A DNA stretch of 64,000 bases from Sutterella sp. GTDB lineage: Bacteria; Pseudomonadota; Gammaproteobacteria; Burkholderiales; Burkholderiaceae_F. Below, piece by piece: positions 1 through 10,419 of the stretch. A model generated the notes under the pieces. It searched no databases. It saw only the letters and a list, made by a program, of their open reading frames with translations, and was not told where the DNA came from. The stretch lies in the NCBI RefSeq assembly GCF_030539355.1, contig NZ_JAUNSF010000001.1, positions 62,001 to 126,000 of the forward strand. The letters run 5' to 3'. The translations under genes and the position numbers were made by a program. Every line of letters begins with the position of its first letter. Position 1 is the stretch's first letter.

Positions 1-1
1 G

Positions 2-110
2 TTGTCCACACCTAAACTTTCAGCGCATCTTCATGATCCCGCTTGATAAAATGCGGTTATCCACAGAAGAGGCGCTCCCCTACTACAAACTACTACTTAT
101 TTATATAAAA
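2..110 (+). other. DnaA-box / DnaA-trio-like origin unwinding element
   Basis: TTGTCCACA lies at 2-10 (one mismatch to the DnaA box) and a perfect TTATCCACA at 57-65. A GC-rich spacer follows at 66-79, then CTACTA at 80-85 and CTACTACTT at 90-98, then an AT-rich run at 99-110. The order box, GC-rich spacer, CTA repeats (3'-GAT-5' trios on the other strand) and AT tract is that of the basal origin unwinding system described for Bacillus subtilis and other bacteria. It lies downstream of the 5'-nucleotidase gene and 6.5 kb from the dnaA-rpmH gap. Nothing to its left is visible. Its role as an origin core is an inference from architecture. Confidence 0.55.
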
Positions 111-248
111 AGTATCAATTGAATAAGGGGATTGGGGAAGAGGTGGACCAAGAGGATTTTACCTTGTGGGTTGCCTGTGGGCATCCGGTGGGTTGATCAC
201 TGCAATCTGTTGAAAACATTTCATATCTCTCTGATGTTCCTGAGAAAA

Positions 249-1190
249 TCAGGGAGCGTTTTTGTGCTGGTTATGCACTCCGAAGGGCACGAGAACGCTC
301 GGCATCAGGGTCTGGATCTTCTCGAGGTGCCTCAGCTGGTCATCGAAGAAGATATGCGGGCGGATCGCCTGCAGGATGTCCTTCTTGTCGAGGCCGTCCA
401 ACAGGAAAAGCTCCGCGGCGCTCATGCCGAAGCTCTTCAACGTGGTGATGAGACGCTCCTCGCTCGGCGCCCCTCGTGAAGTGACGATCGAGATCCGGAT
501 GGCGGGCTTGAAGTACGGATCCGTCCTGCCGCGCTGCTCGTAGTCAAGACGCTGGAAGCGCGAGAGCTTCTCGAAGAGCCCGCGCAGCGGCCCGGGCGAG
601 TGCGGCGTCGCGGCCTTCTCGAGCTCGAGCGCGGTGAATCCCTTGAGGCCCTCGGCCTGGTAGCGCCGCTCGGCCTCGTCGTCGGCGAGCACGCCGTCGA
701 AGTCAAAGGCGATCCTCAGCGTCGGGTCGTCGTCGTCCACGTCCTTGACGGCGCTCGGCAGCACCAGTCCGCCGGGAAGCCCCGCCTCGATCGCCTGGGT
801 GACGTTCGCCGGGTTCGCGGAGAGAAAGAGCGACACGCGGAAGGCCGAGATGAAGGGGAAGGTGGACTGCCCCGACGTGAAGGCGCCGGCGTGGATGGGA
901 AGCTGATGGTGCCGGCACGAGGAGAAGAAGCGCCGCGCGGTCTCGGGCGAGTTCCGCGAGAGCGCGACCACCCGGAAGGGCTCCGATCCGGGAAAGAGCT
1001 TGTTGAGGCCGAGCAGGCGCTTCACGAACGGAAACGCCACGCCCGGGGCGAGCGGCTCGTCCTTCATCTTCACCTGGTAGTCGCGGAATGCGGCGTAGCC
1101 CTGCTCCTCGAAGAGACGGTGCTCCTGCTCGAGGTCGAAGAGCGCCCGTGAGGAGACGGCGACGACAAGCTGTTCGTTCGGGTTGGCCAT
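249..1190 (-). CDS. 5'-nucleotidase (cytosolic 5'-nucleotidase I-like)
   Basis: Predicted 313-residue soluble protein of the bacterial 5'-nucleotidase family related to eukaryotic cytosolic 5'-nucleotidase I. These enzymes dephosphorylate nucleoside monophosphates such as AMP or IMP. The central DFDGV motif (residues about 162-166, aspartates 163 and 165) is the HAD-type nucleophile motif. SRGAPSEER and FFDDQLRHL near the C-terminus fit later HAD motifs. There is no signal peptide, so it is probably cytoplasmic. It follows gyrB on the same strand after an 81-nt gap containing a strong stem-loop and may be partly co-transcribed with it. Substrate preference cannot be read from the sequence. 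Confidence 0.8.
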   Translation of the reverse strand: MANPNEQLVVAVSSRALFDLEQEHRLFEEQGYAAFRDYQVKMKDEPLAPGVAFPFVKRLLGLNKLFPGSEPFRVVALSRNSPETARRFFSSCRHHQLPIHAGAFTSGQSTFPFISAFRVSLFLSANPANVTQAIEAGLPGGLVLPSAVKDVDDDDPTLRIAFDFDGVLADDEAERRYQAEGLKGFTALELEKAATPHSPGPLRGLFEKLSRFQRLDYEQRGRTDPYFKPAIRISIVTSRGAPSEERLITTLKSFGMSAAELFLLDGLDKKDILQAIRPHIFFDDQLRHLEKIQTLMPSVLVPFGVHNQHKNAP

Positions 1191-1220
1191 GGCGGGGTTT
1201 CGTGAGGGTTTGAATGCACG

Positions 1221-1253
1221 GAAGGCGCCCGGAATGCCTTCCGAGGCGCCTTC
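1221..1253 (-). other. stem-loop between gyrB and the 5'-nucleotidase gene
   Basis: GAAGGCGCC at 1221-1229 pairs with GGCGCCTTC at 1245-1253, and an inner GGAA/TTCC pair extends the hairpin. No T-run follows on the minus strand, so it is more likely an mRNA-processing or attenuating structure after gyrB than a clean intrinsic terminator. Confidence 0.45.
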
Positions 1254-1271
1254 TGAAGAACCGGGGGGCGA

Positions 1272-3920
<2,649 letters not shown>

Positions 3921-3935
3921 TCACTAGCGAACAAT

Positions 3936-3999
3936 GCGGACTCTCCCGTGTATGAGGAGCAGTCCGCACGTTCCCCGCGCCCTTTCATCCGGGGCGCGG
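3936..3999 (-). other. two stem-loops in the dnaN-gyrB gap
   Basis: GCGGACT-CTCC at 3936-3946 pairs with GGAG-C-AGTCCGC at 3956-3967. CCGCGCCC at 3975-3982 pairs with GGGCGCGG at 3992-3999. Neither is followed by a U-run on the minus strand. They probably partly separate dnaN from gyrB expression. The rest of the 193-nt gap (3831-4023) shows nothing I can name. Confidence 0.35.
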
Positions 4000-4023
4000 C
4001 TCTCTTCCGATTCCTTGAGGGGA

Positions 4024-5142
4024 TCAGATGCGCATCGGCATGATCAGGTAGCGGAAGTTTTCCGACTCGGGCATCGTCACGAGGACGCTCTTCGGGGTCG
4101 GCGCAAAGTGGAAGTCCACCTCGGAGTTCTTCAGGTTCGTGAGGAGCTCGATCATGTAGATCAGGTTGAAGCCGATGTCGAGCTCGGGCCAGGTCCAGGG
4201 CGCCGTGAGCGTCTGGCGGGCCTCCTCCTGCTCGGCGTTGTTGCCCTGGATGAGGAGCTGGCCCTGGCTGAAGAGCCAGCGGATGCCGTGGAACTTCTCG
4301 TTGGTGAGAATCTGCACGCGGCGCAGCGCGAGGAGGAGCTCCTCGCGGTTGATGCGCACGCACTGCGGGTTCGTCTGCTCGGTGGGCATCACGCGCTGGT
4401 AGTCGGGGAAGCGGCCGTCAATCAGCTTGCTCACGAAGTCGATGCCGGCGAAGGAGAGACCGATCTGCGTGTCGGCGAGGTTGACCGAGACGGGCGTGTC
4501 GTCCTCGGGGAGGATGCGGAGCAGCTCGCGCACGGTCTTCCTCGCGACGATCGCCTCGACCTTCGTCTCCTGGTTGAGGCCGTCGACCTCGGCCTCGCAG
4601 TAGGCGAGGCGGTGCGTGTCGGTGGCGACGCACCGGAGCTTCGAGCCCTCGACCACGAAGAGCACGCCCATCAGGAAGTAGCGGTGGTCCTTCGAGGCCA
4701 TCGCGAACGAGGTCATCGTGAGGAGGTAGCGCAGGGTCTTGGCGGGAATCGCGAAGGAGCACGTCCAGTTCGAGGTGCTGATCACGGGGAAGTCCTGCGC
4801 GGGCAGGGTCTGCATCGTGAAGCGGCCGTTGCTCGTGACGAACTCGGCCTGGCCCTCGTCGTTGATGTTCACGTCGATCGTGTCGAGCGGACGGAGCGCG
4901 GAGAGGATCTCGCTCGTCTTCTGGGCGGAGACGGTGAAGCTGCCCTCGACGCCCGGGACGCCCACCTCGGCGGTGGTGCGGATCTGGATGTCAAGGTCGG
5001 TGGTGGAGAACGTCACGCGGGTGTCCTTCTGCTCGATGAGGATGTTGCTCACGACGGGAAGGGACTGGTTGCGCTCAACGATGCCCGAGACGACCTTGAC
5101 GGGCTTGAGCATGTTTTCAACGGGGCTGGAGATGTGCTTCAT
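4024..5142 (-). CDS. dnaN: DNA polymerase III beta subunit (sliding clamp)
   Basis: A 372-residue clamp protein, close to the usual 366. As a dimeric ring it tethers DNA polymerase III and many partner proteins to DNA. N-terminal ENMLKPVKVVSGIVERNQSLPVVSNILI, split here as ENMLKPVKVVSGI and LPVVSNILI, and the C-terminal LIMPMRI ending are characteristic of the family. The first ATG fits the alignment with E. coli DnaN. It lies 43 nt downstream of dnaA, so the two are probably one transcript, as in most bacteria. Confidence 0.97.
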   Translation of the reverse strand: MKHISSPVENMLKPVKVVSGIVERNQSLPVVSNILIEQKDTRVTFSTTDLDIQIRTTAEVGVPGVEGSFTVSAQKTSEILSALRPLDTIDVNINDEGQAEFVTSNGRFTMQTLPAQDFPVISTSNWTCSFAIPAKTLRYLLTMTSFAMASKDHRYFLMGVLFVVEGSKLRCVATDTHRLAYCEAEVDGLNQETKVEAIVARKTVRELLRILPEDDTPVSVNLADTQIGLSFAGIDFVSKLIDGRFPDYQRVMPTEQTNPQCVRINREELLLALRRVQILTNEKFHGIRWLFSQGQLLIQGNNAEQEEARQTLTAPWTWPELDIGFNLIYMIELLTNLKNSEVDFHFAPTPKSVLVTMPESENFRYLIMPMRI

Positions 5143-5185
5143 GACAGTGTTGAAAGGATTTGATTAAAAAAACCGGAATTCTTTT

Positions 5186-6544
5186 TTAGCCGCGGATCAT
5201 CTGCTCGAGCACGTGGATCTCATGGTTGAGCTCGGCGTTGCTCTTGCGCTCCTGCGTGATCTTGCGCACGGCGTGCATGACGGTCGTGTGGTCGCGCCCG
5301 CCGAAGTTCTCGCCGATCTCGGGGAGGCTGTGCTGCGTGAGCTCCTTGGCGAGGTACATGGCGATCTGGCGCGGCAGCGCGATGGAGGCGGGACGGCGCT
5401 TGGAGTGCATGTCCGCGACCTTGATCTTGTAGTAGTCGGCGACGGTCTTCTGGATGTTCTCGATCGTGATGAGGCTGTTGACGACCTGGAACTGGTCGCG
5501 CAGCACGCGCTTGGCGATGTCGATCGTGATCTCGCGGGAGGCCGAGGGCTGGAACTGCTGATAGGCGACGACCTGCTGGAGCGCGCCCTCGAGCTCGCGG
5601 ACGTTCGACTTCAGGCGCTTGGCGATGAAGGCCGCGACCTCGTCGGGCAGATCCACGCCCATGGCCTTGGCCTTGTTGAGCAGAATCGCCGTGCGCATCT
5701 CAAACTCGGGCGGCTCGATGGCGACCGAGAGGCCCTGCGAGAGGCGGGAGATCAGGCGCGGCTCGATGTCCTTCAGGCCGCGCGTGTACGTGTCCGAGGT
5801 GATGACGAGCTGCTTGTTGTGCGGCACGAGCGCCTCGAAGGCGCGGAAGAACTGGCCCTGGGAGCCCTTGGCGCCCGAGAGCGACTGCACGTCGTCGATG
5901 AGGAGCAGGTCGAGGTTGCGGTAGCGCTCGTCGAACTTCTCGAGGCTCGCGTGCGTCTTGTTCGCGCTCTCGCGGACGGCGGCCGTGTACTCGTTGATGA
6001 AGTCCTGCGCGGAGACGCAGCGCACGCGCGCCTTCGGGTGCAGGTCGAGGTAGCGGTGGCCGATCGCCTGCATCAAGTGGGTCTTGCCGAGGCCGACGCC
6101 GCCGTAGATGTAGAGCGGGTTGTACTGCGTGCCGGTGGTCGTCGCGACGTGCTCGGCGGCGGCGACGGCGAGCTGGTTGGCGTTGCCGTTGACGTAGTTC
6201 TCGAACGTGAGGCCGGGGAGCAGACCCGTCTCCTCGCGGCGGCGGATGTCCACGGGGGAGGGACCTGCGACGGGGGCGGGCTCGGGCGCCGGCTGGCTCA
6301 TGGCAGGCACGAGCGACACGCTCACGGGGCTGCCGTGGATGTGGCTCGCGATGGTCTGAATGTTCTTCAGGTAGCTGTCGCGGAGGTAGCGCACCTTGGA
6401 GGCCGGCGCCTCAAGGGTCAGCATGCCGTTGTCCGGATCCCAGAAGATCGGGTTGAGCACCTTGAACCAGGTGTCGTAGATCCGGGGGGCGCTCTGCACT
6501 AACTGCTTGAGACTTTCCAGACACTGTTGCCAAAAAACTTGCAT
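5186..6544 (-). CDS. dnaA: chromosomal replication initiator DnaA
   Basis: Full-length 452-residue initiator. The N-terminal domain I (QQCLESLKQLVQSAPRIYDTWF) mediates oligomerisation and helicase contacts. The AAA+ domain has Walker A GGVGLGKTHLM near residue 150 and Walker B LLLIDDVQSL near 214. The C-terminal DNA-binding signature GGRDHTTVMHAV is near 418. It binds TTATCCACA boxes, several of which lie immediately upstream (6662-6968), consistent with autoregulation and origin function. The start was chosen at the ATG giving the standard N-terminus. Confidence 0.98.
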   Translation of the reverse strand: MQVFWQQCLESLKQLVQSAPRIYDTWFKVLNPIFWDPDNGMLTLEAPASKVRYLRDSYLKNIQTIASHIHGSPVSVSLVPAMSQPAPEPAPVAGPSPVDIRRREETGLLPGLTFENYVNGNANQLAVAAAEHVATTTGTQYNPLYIYGGVGLGKTHLMQAIGHRYLDLHPKARVRCVSAQDFINEYTAAVRESANKTHASLEKFDERYRNLDLLLIDDVQSLSGAKGSQGQFFRAFEALVPHNKQLVITSDTYTRGLKDIEPRLISRLSQGLSVAIEPPEFEMRTAILLNKAKAMGVDLPDEVAAFIAKRLKSNVRELEGALQQVVAYQQFQPSASREITIDIAKRVLRDQFQVVNSLITIENIQKTVADYYKIKVADMHSKRRPASIALPRQIAMYLAKELTQHSLPEIGENFGGRDHTTVMHAVRKITQERKSNAELNHEIHVLEQMIRG

Positions 6545-6627
6545 AAGCCGAAAAAAGAGCTGAAGGGTTGCTTGCCGGGGCCCGCACTCGTCCGGCGGAC
6601 ATGCGTCGGAAAGGGTGCAAGATATCT

Positions 6628-6670
6628 ATTTTACCTTCTTTCATGCCGGCTGGTGAAAAAATGTGGACAA
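6628..6670 (-). promoter_or_regulatory. putative dnaA promoter with DnaA box
   Basis: On the minus strand a TAAAAT -10-like hexamer lies at 6633-6628, about 90 nt before the dnaA start, with a DnaA box (TTGTCCACA) at 6670-6662 just upstream. The -35 match is weak. The layout would suit DnaA autorepression. Confidence 0.35.
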
Positions 6671-6977
6671 CTTCACCCTCCCCGTTCAGTGACTTTCTTG
6701 ATTTTTATGTAAAAAAGTTATCCACAGACCGGGGTGCCGGAAAGGCCGCACGGATGATTATCCACATGAGCATGTGAATAGAAGTTCCTACAGCCGCAGG
6801 GGAAGATAAGAGAGTGAGCGCTCAATCCATCATAATGTACACAAGAGAATGTGGTTTGATTGAGTAATAACACTACATATTGTGTTATCAGCTTCCGACG
6901 CGGATTACTTGGGGGTTGCGGACGGGCGTCAGGGGGCCGCCGGAAGGACGGCGGCGACTTTTTCCACAGCCCGGCGA

Positions 6978-7007
6978 TTGACAAGGACCCCGTTTTTGAG
7001 GTGTAAT
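6978..7007 (+). promoter_or_regulatory. promoter of rpmH-rnpA
   Basis: A perfect -35 TTGACA at 6978-6983 is followed after 18 nt by TGTAAT at 7002-7007, placing transcription start near 7014, about 175 nt before rpmH. A near-consensus DnaA box (TTTTCCACA, 6960-6968) sits directly upstream of the -35. Confidence 0.65.
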
Positions 7008-7187
7008 AGCGAGCTTTTCTAGGCTTCCTCCAGTCCCGCCCTGCATTCCGGGGTCGTCGGAGACCACAGAGGAGGAATGCGGCGAAAGCTGCCCGGGGCT
7101 CCGTGCAGCACTGGATTCTTCATATGCCGCCGCGGCCGCGAGACGCGACCGCCGCAGGCTCTCCTCCTACGACTTAAAGGAACAATC

Positions 7188-7328
7188 ATGGCTACCAAGC
7201 GTACCTACCAGCCCTCCAAGACCAAGCGTGCCCGCACGCACGGCTTCCTCGTTCGCAGCCGCACCAAGGGCGGCCGCCGCGTCCTCGCCCGCCGTCGCGC
7301 GAAGGGCCGTCACGTTCTCGCCCTCTAA
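7188..7328 (+). CDS. rpmH: 50S ribosomal protein L34
   Basis: A 46-residue, highly basic protein: [20 protein letters not shown] start and [12 protein letters not shown] end, the L34 signature. It belongs to the large ribosomal subunit. The usual start is MKRTYQPS, so this copy has a two-residue N-terminal extension. The ATG at 7188 is preceded by an AAAGGA ribosome binding site. An upstream in-frame ATG at 7077 would add residues unlike L34 and is rejected. It is followed 39 nt later by rnpA, the conserved order. Confidence 0.96.
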   Translation: MATKRTYQPSKTKRARTHGFLVRSRTKGGRRVLARRRAKGRHVLAL

Positions 7329-7367
7329 TAACAGCTTCAGGCTGACCCACGGCTGCGGAAGAATGCC

Positions 7368-7832
7368 GTGACTGGAAGCGAGGCGGAGAATTTCGGATTT
7401 CCCCGTTCAAGCCGTCTGATCAGGACGGAGGACTTCGGGGTGATACTGAGGACGCGGAATGCGCAGTCGTTCCGCGTCCATTCCGCATATCTGAGCGCCG
7501 GATGTCTTGAGAACGGCGAGGCCGCGCGGATCCGCGTCGGCGTCACCGTGGGAAAGCGCAACGCGCCGCTCTCCGTTGACCGCGCCATCGTCAAGCGCGC
7601 CCTCCGCGAGGCTGCCCGGCAGCGTCTGCCGGAACTGCGCAGGATGCTCGGCGACGAAGGGATCGGACTTGATGTCTCGCTGAGGCTCAAGGCCGGGCTG
7701 AAGACGATCGGGGCTCCTTCGAGGCTCAGGCTGAAGAAGGCGCTCCACGCGGATGCCGCGGAACTGATCGACTCCGTCGTCGCCCGCGTCGAGCGCCGGC
7801 TCAAGGCCCGGCACGGGTCCGGGGAGGCATGA
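7368..7832 (+). CDS. rnpA: ribonuclease P protein component
   Basis: A 154-residue basic protein that assists the RNase P RNA in 5' tRNA maturation. Position between rpmH and yidD and the motif RVGVTVGKRNAPLSVDRAIVKR identify it. The start is a GTG at 7368 with a GGAAG element 5' of it. The conserved RNR motif, normally R-N-x-x-K-R, reads R-A-I-V-K-R here (near residues 70-76), so the usually invariant asparagine is replaced. The protein is longer than the typical 115-130 residues because of a C-terminal basic extension. It overlaps yidD by 4 nt (ATGA). Confidence 0.9.
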   Translation: MTGSEAENFGFPRSSRLIRTEDFGVILRTRNAQSFRVHSAYLSAGCLENGEAARIRVGVTVGKRNAPLSVDRAIVKRALREAARQRLPELRRMLGDEGIGLDVSLRLKAGLKTIGAPSRLRLKKALHADAAELIDSVVARVERRLKARHGSGEA

Positions 7833-8134
7833 ATCCGCTCCAGCGCGTGATGGTCGGGCTCATCAGGCTCTATCAGATCACGCTCTCCCCGTGGATCGGC
7901 CGCGAGTGCAGGTTTCTGCCCACCTGCTCGAACTACGCCATCGAGGCGATCGAGCGGCACGGCGCGTTCCGGGGCGGCTGGATGACGCTCACACGTCTTC
8001 TTCGCTGCCATCCGTTCGGCGGCCGGGGCTATGATCCCGTGCCTGAACGCTTCCGCTGGCGCTGCTGGTGCAGAGACTGCTCGGAGAAGGACTCCGGGCA
8101 GGCCGACGGGAACAATCCGCCACACAAACCTTAA
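7829..8134 (+). CDS. yidD: membrane protein insertion efficiency factor YidD
   Basis: A 101-residue YidD family protein, a small membrane-associated protein that aids YidC/Sec-dependent insertion of inner membrane proteins. Family hallmarks are LIRLYQITLSPWIG near the N-terminus, FLPTCSNYAIEAI and LLRCHPFGGRGYDPVP. Cysteines in the TCS and RCHPF motifs are intact. Its ATG overlaps the rnpA stop, so translation is likely coupled, and yidC follows 31 nt later. Confidence 0.95.
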   Translation: MNPLQRVMVGLIRLYQITLSPWIGRECRFLPTCSNYAIEAIERHGAFRGGWMTLTRLLRCHPFGGRGYDPVPERFRWRCWCRDCSEKDSGQADGNNPPHKP

Positions 8135-8165
8135 TTCGTCTTACTACAAGACACGAGAGCGCTTT

Positions 8166-9866
8166 ATGGGAAAAGAAGTACAGCGAGCACTCCTCTGGGT
8201 GATCCTCTGCGGCTCACTTTTCATGCTTTGGGACAACTATCAGGTCTACAAGGGTGGAAAGTCGCTGCTCGGTCTCGAGCCGATTCCGGTCGAGCAGACC
8301 GAGCAGGCCGCGACCGCGGACATCCCCGCTCCGACGGCCGCTTCCGCGGCCGCCCAGGCCGTGCCTGAGAACCCCGTCAAGGCTCCTGTGGTCGTGACCA
8401 CTGACCGCATGAAGGTCACGTTCGACCAGCAGGGCGCCCGCATCGTCGGCACCGAGATGCTTCTCTTCCCGCAGCAGCGTGACTGGAAGGAAGTCGGCCT
8501 CGCCGGCATGATCCTCGGCCGCGAGCCCTCGGGCGACCTCGGCAACGTCAAGCTCCTCGAGTCGACCTCGACGCACACCTATGCGGCGCAGTCCGGTCTC
8601 GTGGGCGGCAACTACCCGACGCACGCCGACAGCTTCAAGCTCGTCAGCCAGTCGCTCAGCATGGACGGCTCCGACAAGCTCGACGTCGTCTTCGAGGCCG
8701 AGAAGGGCGGCGTGACGGTCCGCAAGACCTACACCTTCAAGCGCGGCTACTACGGCATTGACGTCGCCACGACCGTGAAGAACGGCACGTCGGCCGCGAT
8801 CAAGCCGCAGATCTATTACCAGATCACCCGCGACTCGTCCGCCCCGGCCGGCGCGAGCACGATGTACTCGACCTTCACGGGTCCGGCGTTCTACTCCGAC
8901 GAGGAGAAGTTCCAGAAGATCACGTTCGACGAGATCGCCGACAAGGACGCCTCCTTCGTTGAGAACACCGACAACGGCTGGCTCGCGATGGTCCAGCACC
9001 ACTTCGTGAGCGCCTGGGTCCCGCCGCAGGGCGAGGCCCGCCAGAACTACGCCCGCGAGGTCTCGAAGGATCTCTACGCCGTGGGCACCTTGGTCTCGAT
9101 GAACGAGATCGCCCCGGGCGCCGAGCAGACCGACAACGCGATCTTCTACTCGGGTCCGCAGGAGCAGGAACGCCTCGAGCAGCTCGCTCCGGGCCTCGAG
9201 CTCGTCGTTGACTACGGGTGGCTCACCTTCCTCGCCAAGCCCATCTACTGGCTGCTTTCGTTCCTCTACGGCATCGTGGGCAACTGGGGCTGGTCGATCG
9301 TTCTGCTCACCTGCATCGTCAAGGCAGTCCTCTACCCGGTCTCCGCCGCCGGCTATCGTTCGATGGCCCGCATGAAGGAGGTCCAGCCGCGCATGAAGGC
9401 TCTCCAGGACAAGTACAAGGACGACAAGCAGCGCCTCAACCAGGCCATGATGGAGCTCTACCGCACCGAGAAGATCAACCCGGTCGGCGGCTGCCTCCCG
9501 ATCGCCCTGCAGATCCCCGTGTTCCTCGCCCTCTACTGGGTGCTCCAGGGCTCGGTCGAGCTGCGCGGCGCGCCGTGGCTGCTCTGGGTGCAGGACCTTG
9601 CGGTGCCTGATCCCTGGTTCGTCCTCCCGGCTCTGATGGCCGCGACGATGTTCCTGCAGATCTTCCTCAATCCGAAGCCCACGGATCCGACGCAGGCCAA
9701 GGTGATGTACATCATGCCGATCGTCTTCTCGGTGATGTTCTTCGTCTTCGCCGCCGGTCTGGTTCTGTACTGGCTGACGAACAACGTGCTGTCGATCCTG
9801 CAGCAGTGGTGGATCAACAAGACCATCGCCGACGAGCGCGCGCAGCGCCTCGCGAAGCAGAAGTGA
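8166..9866 (+). CDS. yidC: membrane protein insertase YidC
   Basis: A 566-residue YidC/Oxa1 insertase that helps fold and insert inner membrane proteins alone or with SecYEG. It has the Gram-negative layout: an N-terminal membrane segment (residues about 8-24, ALLWVILCGSLFMLW), a large periplasmic beta domain to about residue 350, then the conserved five-helix core (GNWGWSIVLLTCIVKAVLYP, NPVGGCLPIALQIPVFLALY). The start MGKEVQRALL at 8166 gives the standard N-terminus. The reading frame is open further upstream but overlaps yidD there. A strong terminator follows. Confidence 0.96.
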   Translation: MGKEVQRALLWVILCGSLFMLWDNYQVYKGGKSLLGLEPIPVEQTEQAATADIPAPTAASAAAQAVPENPVKAPVVVTTDRMKVTFDQQGARIVGTEMLLFPQQRDWKEVGLAGMILGREPSGDLGNVKLLESTSTHTYAAQSGLVGGNYPTHADSFKLVSQSLSMDGSDKLDVVFEAEKGGVTVRKTYTFKRGYYGIDVATTVKNGTSAAIKPQIYYQITRDSSAPAGASTMYSTFTGPAFYSDEEKFQKITFDEIADKDASFVENTDNGWLAMVQHHFVSAWVPPQGEARQNYAREVSKDLYAVGTLVSMNEIAPGAEQTDNAIFYSGPQEQERLEQLAPGLELVVDYGWLTFLAKPIYWLLSFLYGIVGNWGWSIVLLTCIVKAVLYPVSAAGYRSMARMKEVQPRMKALQDKYKDDKQRLNQAMMELYRTEKINPVGGCLPIALQIPVFLALYWVLQGSVELRGAPWLLWVQDLAVPDPWFVLPALMAATMFLQIFLNPKPTDPTQAKVMYIMPIVFSVMFFVFAAGLVLYWLTNNVLSILQQWWINKTIADERAQRLAKQK

Positions 9867-9886
9867 CGCACTCTTTCCCGGTCAGG

Positions 9887-9980
9887 GCGGGGATCCTCTG
9901 ATCCCCGCACCCGCCGAGAAAAAAGACTGGCCGGGCAGGCCTTCCCCTCTGATGAGGGAAGGCGGGCCCGGCCTTCTTTC
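9887..9980. terminator. bidirectional terminator after yidC
   Basis: Two hairpins: GCGGGGATC/GATCCCCGC at 9887-9908, and a long one at 9929-9973 (GGCCGGGC with GCCCGGCC outside, GCCTTCCC with GGGAAGGC inside) followed by TTCTTTCTCT. It lies between convergent yidC and the small membrane protein gene. Confidence 0.75.
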
Positions 9981-9999
9981 TCTCCCCTTCAGGGGGGAA

Positions 10000-10323
10000 T
10001 CACTCGGAGCCGCGGCGGCGCGACAATGCGGATGCCGCGAGCAGAAGCGGCCAGAGCCAGACCGAGAGGAACCAGAGCAGAATGCGCGGGAGCGTGAGAC
10101 GGCTCTCCTCCGACTTCCAGGTCTTCATGAAGACGGCGACGGCACCGCAGACGACCCAGAGCAGGAAGCAGCAGTAGACGAGCGCGCGCGTGTTGTAGTT
10201 GTCCCCGAGAAAGCGGGCCGTGAAGGCGGCCGCGGGTACGGAGAGCACGACTGCGATGCATACGCCGGCGAGCGCGGGGCCGAAGAACTGGCCCTTGCCG
10301 GATCCGGGACGCTGAAGCGACAT
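10000..10323 (-). CDS. small membrane protein, function unknown
   Basis: A 107-residue protein with three hydrophobic stretches (residues about 14-36, 48-66 and 80-98) and a basic C-terminus, so probably a three-helix inner membrane protein. The start at 10323 has an AAGGA site upstream on the minus strand. It lies antisense to its neighbours, between yidC and mnmE, and is isolated by terminators. I do not recognise the family. The much longer open frame on this strand running through mnmE is a coding shadow. Confidence 0.65.
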   Translation of the reverse strand: MSLQRPGSGKGQFFGPALAGVCIAVVLSVPAAAFTARFLGDNYNTRALVYCCFLLWVVCGAVAVFMKTWKSEESRLTLPRILLWFLSVWLWPLLLAASALSRRRGSE

Positions 10324-10419
10324 GTTTGAGGTTGTCCTTGGGTTCTGAGGAAGAAAACTTGAGCGAGGAGGATTCCCTCCTCTTTCTAACCACCTAATTC
10401 TGAAGGAAGCACGAGCGAA

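Larger units (their letters stand above)
6545..7076. other. oriC: oriC region / dnaA-rpmH divergent intergenic
   Basis: Gene-free gap between divergent dnaA and rpmH. Perfect TTATCCACA boxes occur at 6718-6726 and 6758-6766. Near-boxes are at 6662-6670 (minus strand TTGTCCACA), 6773-6781 (minus) and 6960-6968 (TTTTCCACA). AT-rich stretches lie at about 6700-6720 and 6800-6890. An inverted repeat ATAACAC/GTGTTAT lies at 6867-6888. Divergent gene polarity around this point supports it as the chromosome origin. I see no clean run of DnaA trios beside these boxes, unlike at 57-110. Confidence 0.75.
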
